A DNA stretch of 45,523 nt from Corynebacterium sp. GTDB lineage: Bacteria; Actinomycetota; Actinomycetes; Mycobacteriales; Mycobacteriaceae. A model generated the notes under the pieces. It did not search any database. It saw nothing but the letters and a program-made list of their open reading frames with translations, and had not been told where the DNA came from. Position numbers and translations under genes: made by a program. Shown here in pieces: positions 39,977 through 45,523 of the stretch. How positions within the stretch are numbered: position 1 is the first letter of the stretch; each line of letters opens with the position of its first letter. The stretch lies in the NCBI RefSeq assembly GCF_022712275.1, contig NZ_JALAGU010000031.1:1-45523 (forward strand), read 5' to 3'.

Positions 39977-40729
39977 TCACAGTGCATCGGAGACGTCCTT
40001 CACCGGGCCGTGCGCGAGTTCCTCGGGTACATCGGTGTCCGTGGTCGGCAGGGTGCCGTCCAGGGCGTCGAGGAGGTGCCGGGTGAGCAGCGGGGTGGCG
40101 TCCGCCACGGTGATGTCGCGGCCCAGTTCGGCGCTGAGAGTGGTGACCCCGGTGTCCGGCAGACCACAGGGCACGATGTGGTTGTAGTAGTCCAGGGTGT
40201 TGTCGCAGTTCAGGGCGACGCCGTGCATGGTGACGCCGCGGGTGACGCGGATCCCGATGGCAGCCACCTTGCGGGCGGGGAGGAGCTGACCGTTGAGGAT
40301 GCCGGCGGGGAGCCAGACCCCCGAGCGCCCCGCCACGCGCCCCACCGCATCGAGTCCGAGGTCGTGGCAGGTGGCGATGACCGCCTCCTCGATACGCCGG
40401 ACGTAGTCGACGACGTCGATCGGGTCATCCAGTTTGATGATCGGGTAGGCGACGAGCTGGCCGGGGCCGTGCCAGGTGATCCGGCCGCCACGGTCGACGT
40501 CGACGACGGGCAGGCCGTTGGTCGGCAGGTCCTCCGGCTGGGTGCGCTTGCCGGCGGTGTATGTCGGCGGGTGCTGGAGCAGCAGGAGGGTGTCGGGGGT
40601 CTTGTCGGCGGCACGCCTGCCTGCCAGGTCGGCCTGGTGTCGCCAGGCCTCGAGATAGTCGACAGTGCGCAGGTCGACCACATCGACCGGGTCGGAGGTG
40701 TTGCGGATAGATCCGTGCTGGAAGCCCAT
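39977..40729 (-). CDS. lipB: Octanoyltransferase
   Basis: 250 residues. Transfers octanoate from acyl carrier protein to the lipoyl domain, before LipA. Active-site Cys in VPCGLPDTGVTTL and Lys in LPARKVAAIGIRV. RGGRITWHGPGQLVAYPI is the family signature. ATG 40729 follows a TAGGAT hexamer by 8 bases on the minus strand. It lies between sucB and lipA, so cofactor synthesis sits beside its substrate. Confidence 0.95.
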   Translation of the reverse strand: MGFQHGSIRNTSDPVDVVDLRTVDYLEAWRHQADLAGRRAADKTPDTLLLLQHPPTYTAGKRTQPEDLPTNGLPVVDVDRGGRITWHGPGQLVAYPIIKLDDPIDVVDYVRRIEEAVIATCHDLGLDAVGRVAGRSGVWLPAGILNGQLLPARKVAAIGIRVTRGVTMHGVALNCDNTLDYYNHIVPCGLPDTGVTTLSAELGRDITVADATPLLTRHLLDALDGTLPTTDTDVPEELAHGPVKDVSDAL

Positions 40730-40758
40730 GGATGCCGATCCTACCCCCGACAAGAGGA

Positions 40759-40801
40759 ACCGCCCCGGCCCCTCCCGTTGACGGGGAGGATCCGGGGCGG
40801 T
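40759..40801 (-). terminator. Stem-loop downstream of sucB
   Basis: ACCGCCCCGG (40759-40768) pairs with CCGGGGCGGT (40792-40801), and an inner CCTCCCG/CGGGGAGG stem with a TTGA loop lengthens it. It lies 32 bases past the sucB stop and just before the lipB promoter. On the minus strand a GAA-rich tract, not a U-run, follows. Confidence 0.6.
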
Positions 40802-40832
40802 GGGCCACCGGTGACTTACCGGGCGAGAACGC

Positions 40833-42485
40833 CTAGAGGGCGAGGTCGCCGGTGAAGTCGTAGTTCTCCAGGCGGTCCTTGATGCTGGTCAGGAAGCGAC
40901 CGGCATCGGCACCGTCGATGATCTGGTGGTCGTAGGTCATCGGGAGGAAGACCATCTGGCGGATGCTGATGGCGTCCTGTCCGTCCTCGGAGATGACCAC
41001 CGGGCGCTTGACGATGGCACCGGTACCGAGCATCGCGGCCTGCGGCGGCACGAGGATCGGGGTGTCCGTCAGGGCGCCTTCGGAACCGATGTTGGTGATG
41101 GTGAAGGTGCCGCCCATGATGTCGTTCGGCTTGAGCTTCTTGTTCCGGGCACGGTCCGCGATGTCGACGATGGCCTTGGCAAGCTCCGGCAGGGACAGGT
41201 CCTGGGCGTTGTGGACGACCGGGGAGATGAGACCCTCCGGGGTGTCCACGGCGAAGCTCAGGTTGACCGAGTCGTGGTAGGTCATCTCCTGGGTTTCGGC
41301 GTTGTAGGACGCGTTGACGTTCGGGTGGGCCAGGAGGGCCTCGACGACAGCCTTGGCGAAGAAGGGCAGGTAGGTGAGGTTGACACCGTACTTGTCCTGG
41401 AACGCGGCCTTGGAGGACTTGCGCAGGTCGGCGACGCGGGTCATGTCGACCTCGTGGACCTGGGTGAGCTGCGCGGCACCGTGGAGGGACTCCAGGGTGG
41501 TCTTCGCGGTGATCGCACGGATCCGGTTCACTTTCGCGGTGGTACCACGCAGGGAGGCCTTGGCCGGATCGGAGCCCTTGAGCACGACGGCGGCCGGGGC
41601 TGCGTCGGTCTCGGTGGAGCGACCCTCAGCGGCGGCGAGGACATCCTGCTTGCGGATACGGCCGCCGACACCGGAACCGGTGACCGTCGACAGGTCCACG
41701 CCGTGCTTCTCGGCGAGCTTGCGCACCAGCGGAGTGACGTAGGGCAGGTTTCCGGCGGCGGGCTCAGACTTCGGCTCAGACTTCGGCTCGGGCTTCGGCT
41801 CGGCCTTGGGCTTCTCCTCCTTCGGCTCTTCCTTCGGCTCTTCCTTCGGCTCGGCCTTCTTCTCGGCCGGGGCTGCGGCGGCGGAGCCGTCGCCGATGCG
41901 GGCGATGACGGCGCCGACGTCGACGGTGTCGTCCTCGTCAGCGAGGATCTCGACTATGGTGCCGCCGACGGGGGAGGGGACCTCGGTGTCGACCTTGTCG
42001 GTGGAGACCTCGAGCAGCGGCTCGTCGACCTCGACGGTGTCGCCGACCTTCTTGAGCCAGTTGGTGACGGTGCCCTCGGTGACGGATTCACCGAGTTCCG
42101 GCATCTTCACGTCGGTGGCGTCGCCGGAAGCGGCCGGGGCAGGCTCCTCCGGCTCCTCAGCCTTCTCCTCGGTGGCGGGAGCCTCTTCCGTGGGCTCTTC
42201 GGCCGGGACTTCGGCTGCGGAAGATCCGGTGTCCCCGGCGCTCTCGCCCTCCTCGCCGATCACGGCGATGACGGCACCCACATCGACGGTGTCGTCCTCC
42301 TCCGCCTTGATCTCCAGCAGCACACCGGCGGCCGGGGAGGGGATCTCGGTGTCGACCTTGTCGGTGGAGACCTCGAGCAGCGGCTCATCCACGGCGACAG
42401 TGTCACCGACCTTCTTCAGCCACTGGGTCACAGTGCCTTCGGTCACGGACTCGCCCAGTTCGGGCATTTCGACGGAGTACGCCAT
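40833..42485 (-). CDS. sucB: Dihydrolipoamide acyltransferase (E2) of the pyruvate/2-oxoglutarate dehydrogenase complex
   Basis: 550 residues. Two N-terminal lipoyl domains (about 1-80 and 125-200), each with the lipoylated Lys in STDKVDTE, are joined by Ala/Pro/Glu linkers. A second linker with repeated EPK-EE units leads to the peripheral-subunit-binding domain (about 248-290, PLVRKLAEKHGVDLSTVTGS). The catalytic domain ends with the acyltransferase motif MTYDHQIIDGADAGRF (His, Asp). In C. glutamicum the corresponding protein (AceF, often labelled SucB) serves pyruvate dehydrogenase and has three lipoyl domains; this one has two. SD TAGGAG lies before ATG 42485; the 110-base gap to pepA holds an AT-rich leader and promoter. 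Confidence 0.95.
   Translation of the reverse strand: MAYSVEMPELGESVTEGTVTQWLKKVGDTVAVDEPLLEVSTDKVDTEIPSPAAGVLLEIKAEEDDTVDVGAVIAVIGEEGESAGDTGSSAAEVPAEEPTEEAPATEEKAEEPEEPAPAASGDATDVKMPELGESVTEGTVTNWLKKVGDTVEVDEPLLEVSTDKVDTEVPSPVGGTIVEILADEDDTVDVGAVIARIGDGSAAAAPAEKKAEPKEEPKEEPKEEKPKAEPKPEPKSEPKSEPAAGNLPYVTPLVRKLAEKHGVDLSTVTGSGVGGRIRKQDVLAAAEGRSTETDAAPAAVVLKGSDPAKASLRGTTAKVNRIRAITAKTTLESLHGAAQLTQVHEVDMTRVADLRKSSKAAFQDKYGVNLTYLPFFAKAVVEALLAHPNVNASYNAETQEMTYHDSVNLSFAVDTPEGLISPVVHNAQDLSLPELAKAIVDIADRARNKKLKPNDIMGGTFTITNIGSEGALTDTPILVPPQAAMLGTGAIVKRPVVISEDGQDAISIRQMVFLPMTYDHQIIDGADAGRFLTSIKDRLENYDFTGDLAL
41761..41863 (-). repeat. Imperfect 12-base tandem repeat in the sucB linker
   Basis: Units around CTTCGGCTC recur about eight times in this stretch and encode the Glu-Pro-Lys-rich hinge between the second lipoyl domain and the subunit-binding domain. 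Length variation by slippage is plausible. Confidence 0.7.
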
Positions 42486-42596
42486 GGTGTTGAAGCTCCT
42501 ATAATGACGAAAAATAACAGATGTGGTCTCTGCCTGAATAGTACATAGGGTAGTCCGCCTCGGCCTGTTACGCCCGCAGGGGGTCGACCCAGGGGA

Positions 42597-44171
42597 TCAG
42601 TCGGACGCCGCGACATCCTCGAGGAAAGCGATGAGGGTGCGGACCGGCGCCCCGGTACCCCTCTTCGGGGTGTATCCGTGGGCGCTGCCGGTGTTGTAGG
42701 CAGGCCCGGCGATATCCAGGTGCGCCCAGTCCAGTCCCTCGGGGATGACGTGGGCGAGATACTGGCCTGCCGCGGCCATCCCACCCCAGCGGGAAGTGCC
42801 GGTGTTCCTTACATCGGCGACGTCCGAGCGGATGTCCTCGGCGATCTCGGCGGGCAACGGCATCGGCCAGGCGTCCTCCCCGGTCTGCCGGCCGTGTGCG
42901 ACGATGCGGTCGCGGAGCGACGGCGTCCCCATCACGGCGGTGATGCGGTCACCGAGGGTGGCGACCTGGGCACCGGTCAATGTCGCCGCCTCGACCAGCA
43001 GATCCGGGGCGTCCTCAGCGGCGCGGGCGAGGGCATCGGCGAGGATGAGCCGGCCCTCGGCGTCCGTGTTGAGGATCTCCGAGGTGCTGCCGCCGTAGTG
43101 CCGGATGATGTCGCCGGGACGCAGTGCGTCGCCGTCCGGCATGTTCTCCACCAGCGGGATCGTCGCGGTGACCTCCACCGGCAGTTCCAGCTCCGCGGCG
43201 GCGAGGACTGTCGCGACCATCGCCGCGGACCCGCCCATGTCGGAGATCATCGCGTCCATCCCGGGGGCCTTCTTCAGAGAGACACCGCCGGTGTCGAATG
43301 TCACACCCTTGCCGACCAGAGCCACGTGCGGGCGGTCCGTCACCTCGGGCCGGTAGTGCATACGCACCAGTCGGGGCGGGCGGGCGGAACCACGTCCCAC
43401 CGCCAGGAGCCCACCGAAGCCCTGCTCGGCCAGATCATCCTCGTCGAGGCTCCCGACCTCCACGCCGGAGCGTCCTGCGAGATCGGCGATGATCTGTGCG
43501 TAGGTGTCCGGGGTGAGTTCTGAGGCGGGTGCATTGACCAGGTCACGGGCACAGGTCACCGCCTCAACGACCGTGCAGGCGTGGGCGAAGACCTCGGGGG
43601 TCTCCGGAGTGTCCGGTGCGATGACCGTCACCGCACGCAGATGGCCCTCGCCGGTGGGACGCCGCCGGCCGGAGTAGCGGTATCCGCCGAGGGCATGGCC
43701 TTCCACTGCGGCGGCGGTACAGTCACCGACACCGGTGAGATCGCCGAGCAGGCTGACGGCGGTGAGCCCGGCGTCCATGTTCTCGACGGCGAGGCTTTCC
43801 AGCGCCCGGGACGCCGCTCCTGCCGCCCGGCGCACCATCTCTGCGTCGGGTCGGTGGATTCCTTCATCTCTGTCTGCCGGTCCGAGGCCGACAGTGACCA
43901 CCCGGGTCGCGGTGACGCCGTCGGGCACCGGCAGCAGCCCGGTCTCCCCGGCGGCACCGGCGACCCCGGTCTCCACGGCAGCCTTCCACAGCTCCACCTG
44001 GACTGCCTCCCCGAGCCGGTGGGCAACCGGAAGCTCAGGTCCGGACGCCCCGGCGATCACGGGCACGACCAGCACATCCGCCGGGGGAAGAGCGTTGTCG
44101 GTGCTCAGCTGGAGCGCCGGGACAGCGCCGTGGGTGATGGTGGGGGCAATCGACTGGATTCCGGATGTCAT
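42597..44171 (-). CDS. pepA: Leucyl aminopeptidase (M17)
   Basis: 524 residues. Cytosolic metallo-aminopeptidase releasing N-terminal residues. Catalytic motifs: VGKGVTFDTGG (metal-binding Lys and Asp), MISDMGGSA, and NTDAEGRL, the M17 signature with metal ligands and active Arg. PAYNT and the C-terminal RTLIAFLE are typical. ATG 44171 is chosen over the longer open frame because the conserved protein begins there with GGAGAAG upstream. Divergent from ilvE. Confidence 0.95.
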   Translation of the reverse strand: MTSGIQSIAPTITHGAVPALQLSTDNALPPADVLVVPVIAGASGPELPVAHRLGEAVQVELWKAAVETGVAGAAGETGLLPVPDGVTATRVVTVGLGPADRDEGIHRPDAEMVRRAAGAASRALESLAVENMDAGLTAVSLLGDLTGVGDCTAAAVEGHALGGYRYSGRRRPTGEGHLRAVTVIAPDTPETPEVFAHACTVVEAVTCARDLVNAPASELTPDTYAQIIADLAGRSGVEVGSLDEDDLAEQGFGGLLAVGRGSARPPRLVRMHYRPEVTDRPHVALVGKGVTFDTGGVSLKKAPGMDAMISDMGGSAAMVATVLAAAELELPVEVTATIPLVENMPDGDALRPGDIIRHYGGSTSEILNTDAEGRLILADALARAAEDAPDLLVEAATLTGAQVATLGDRITAVMGTPSLRDRIVAHGRQTGEDAWPMPLPAEIAEDIRSDVADVRNTGTSRWGGMAAAGQYLAHVIPEGLDWAHLDIAGPAYNTGSAHGYTPKRGTGAPVRTLIAFLEDVAASD

Positions 44172-44249
44172 ATGGCTTCTCCGCTGCTGGTCGGCGAGGG
44201 TGCGGGGGTGGTTCCGCCGCAGGTCCTTTCCGGGTCTAGGATACAGGGC

Positions 44250-45362
44250 ATGGCAGCTTCCCCTGAGTTCACCCGCAACCTCACCACCACCCCGACTCCG
44301 GCGGAGAAGATCGAGCAGATCCTCGTCAACCCGGGCTTCGGCAACTACTTCACCGACCACATGGTCGTCATCGACTGGAACGAGGCCGAAGGCTGGCACG
44401 ACGCCCGCGTCGTCCCCTACGGCCCGATCCGCATGGATCCGGCGTCCTCCGTCCTTCACTACGGGCAGGCCATCTTCGAAGGGCTGAAGGCCTACCGTCA
44501 CGAGGACGGTTCCGTGGTCACCTTCCGCCCGGAGAAGAACGCCGCACGGTTCCAGGCCTCCGCCGAGCGACTGGCCATGCCGGAGCTCCCCGAGGACCTG
44601 TTCCTGGAGTCCCTGCGTCAGATCGTCCAGGTCGACGAGGCCTGGGTCCCTGCCGCCGGTGGTGAGGAGGCGCTGTACCTTCGTCCCTTCATGATCTCCC
44701 GTGAGGTCGGGCTGGGCGTGCACCCCGCCTCCAGCTACTCCTACTACGTCATCGCCTCGCCGGCCGGCGCCTACTTCAAGGGCGGCATTACGCCGGTCAG
44801 CGTGTGGCTGTCCACCGAGTACGTCCGCGCCGCCCCGGGCGGTACAGGTGCTGCGAAGTTCGCCGGCAACTACGCCGGTTCGCTCGCCGCTCAGGCCCAT
44901 GCCGAGGAGCAGGGCTGCGACCAGGTCGTCTGGCTCGACGCCATCGAGCGCACCTACATCGAGGAGATGGGCGGCATGAACCTCGCGTTCATCTTCGGAA
45001 CCGGTGACGACGCCGAGCTCGTCACTCCGGCACTGTCCGGTTCACTGCTCGCGGGTGTCACCCGTGACTCCCTGCTCACCGTGGCCGCCGACGAGGGGAT
45101 CAAGGTCACCGAGAAGAAGTTCAGTGTCCAGGACTGGAAGGACGCCGCGGCATCCGGTGCGATGTCCGAGGCCTTCGCCTGCGGTACCGCTGCAGTGATC
45201 ACCCCGGTCGGCACCGTCAAAGACAAGTCCGGTGAGTTCCAGGTCAACGGCGGGGTCTCCGGTGAGATCACCATGAAACTGCGTGAACACCTCACCGGCA
45301 TCCAGCGCGGCACCGTCGAGGACGTGCACGGCTGGAATTACGACCTGATCCCGGCGAAGTAG
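44250..45362 (+). CDS. ilvE: Branched-chain amino acid aminotransferase
   Basis: 370 residues. Class IV PLP enzyme for the last step of Leu, Ile and Val synthesis. Motifs: LHYGQAIFEGLKAYR, LYLRPFMIS, GGTGAAKFAGNYAGSL (PLP Lys), TYIEEMGGMN and EAFACGTAAVITPVG. ATG 44250 follows TAGGAT (44237-44242) by 7 bases (leaderless); the long upstream extension is antisense to pepA and is rejected. It stops 10 bases before the convergent cobT stop. Confidence 0.95.
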   Translation: MAASPEFTRNLTTTPTPAEKIEQILVNPGFGNYFTDHMVVIDWNEAEGWHDARVVPYGPIRMDPASSVLHYGQAIFEGLKAYRHEDGSVVTFRPEKNAARFQASAERLAMPELPEDLFLESLRQIVQVDEAWVPAAGGEEALYLRPFMISREVGLGVHPASSYSYYVIASPAGAYFKGGITPVSVWLSTEYVRAAPGGTGAAKFAGNYAGSLAAQAHAEEQGCDQVVWLDAIERTYIEEMGGMNLAFIFGTGDDAELVTPALSGSLLAGVTRDSLLTVAADEGIKVTEKKFSVQDWKDAAASGAMSEAFACGTAAVITPVGTVKDKSGEFQVNGGVSGEITMKLREHLTGIQRGTVEDVHGWNYDLIPAK

Positions 45363-45372
45363 CGGGAACCGG

Positions 45373-45523
45373 TCAGAAGTAGTCGGCGGCGATGCGCACC
45401 AGGGGAAGCGTCGCCAGGCCGGCACCGGTGTCGAGTCCGAGGTCGCGGTCGAACACCGGCGACAGGCGCAGGCGGTCGACGGTGAATCCGACCGTGGGGG
45501 AGACGGGGCGGTGGGGGCCCAGC
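45373..45523 (-). CDS. cobT: Nicotinate-nucleotide-dimethylbenzimidazole phosphoribosyltransferase, 3' end only
   Basis: Forty-nine C-terminal residues on the minus strand, cut by the window edge. The end reads FDRDLGLDTGAGLATLPLVR, which fits the C-terminus of CobT (its usual LGL-LGEG-GA pattern), and PHRPVSPTVGF fits the preceding HRSAEPGH-like segment. CobT activates the lower base of cobalamin. It lies next to ilvE/pepA as in other corynebacteria. Identification rests on a short stretch and is moderate. Confidence 0.6.
   Translation of the reverse strand, partial: LGPHRPVSPTVGFTVDRLRLSPVFDRDLGLDTGAGLATLPLVRIAADYF

Noticed and set aside
40926..42548. 540-residue plus-strand frame antisense to sucB
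   Set aside because: Shadow of the repetitive Glu/Pro/Ala coding sequence; Gly/Leu/Asp-rich without motifs.
43581..44249. Upstream extension of ilvE
   Set aside because: Antisense to pepA; a promoter hexamer and the conserved N-terminus place the start at 44250.
44172..44900. Long upstream extension of pepA
   Set aside because: Antisense to ilvE; conserved PepA begins at ATG 44171.
1..45523. CRISPR array, insertion sequence, rRNA or complete tRNA genes
   Set aside because: No regularly spaced repeats, transposase motifs or rRNA blocks were seen on either strand.

Overview
The window is a high-GC, densely coded actinobacterial chromosome segment, almost certainly from a Corynebacterium or a close relative. 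The evidence is gene content and order (glnA2-glnE-hmuO, lipB-lipA next to the dihydrolipoamide acyltransferase gene, pepA/ilvE), frequent GTG starts, -10 hexamers of the TANNNT type a few bases before start codons (leaderless genes), DtxR-like iron boxes, and a cluster resembling the Mycobacterium tuberculosis ptkA-ptpA/Rv2228c-Rv2230c region. The species cannot be fixed from the sequence alone.

Layout. 1-803 is the edge of an integrated element: a lower-GC hypothetical membrane protein gene, then a displaced 3' fragment of a tRNA-Val(TAC) gene (757-803) followed by its native terminator. 1042-3563 is an iron-controlled, three-domain HtaA hemin-binding surface protein. 3573-5861 holds SURF1, biotin synthase and its auxiliary protein BsaP behind a BioQ-type operator. 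5869-9398 holds a fusion of a PtkA-like HAD protein with a PtpA-like low-molecular-weight tyrosine phosphatase, followed by NIF3, a zinc-ribbon coiled-coil protein and a histidine phosphatase. 9433-9869 is RNase P RNA. 9902-10829 has two DUF202 membrane proteins and a 61-residue protein. 10839-16400 carries panB, glnA2 and glnE. 16421-20210 is a heme/iron block: hmuU-hmuV, hmuO, and a divergent heme-oxygenase-like protein overlapping a Nudix gene, with three DtxR-like boxes. 20179-23554 has a GT87 glycosyltransferase, a TauE/SafE permease and an MFS transporter. 23548-27798 is thiamine synthesis: thiO-thiS-thiG-thiF behind a TPP riboswitch, with thiE divergent. 28025-35638 is accessory: a GNAT enzyme, a three-gene operon of an SPFH protein and two tandem NAD(P)-binding paralogues, a paired acyl-CoA dehydrogenase operon, a lipoprotein and a zinc alcohol dehydrogenase. 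35724-45523 is core metabolism: glnA, an RDD protein, a DUF4191 protein, lipA, lipB, sucB/aceF, pepA, ilvE and the 3' end of a probable cobT.

How the genes work together. HtaA, HmuUV and HmuO form a heme capture, import and degradation route whose promoters all carry DtxR-like boxes; a fourth box precedes the heme-oxygenase-like gene. Both glutamine synthetase genes carry nearly the same palindromic site (18 of 22 positions), and the adenylyltransferase GlnE follows glnA2. LipB and LipA make the lipoyl cofactor used by the adjacent two-lipoyl-domain acyltransferase. The best candidates for new biology are the HAD-tyrosine phosphatase fusion, the iron-regulated heme-oxygenase-like protein that lacks the expected proximal histidine and distal aspartate, and the shared glutamine-synthetase operator.
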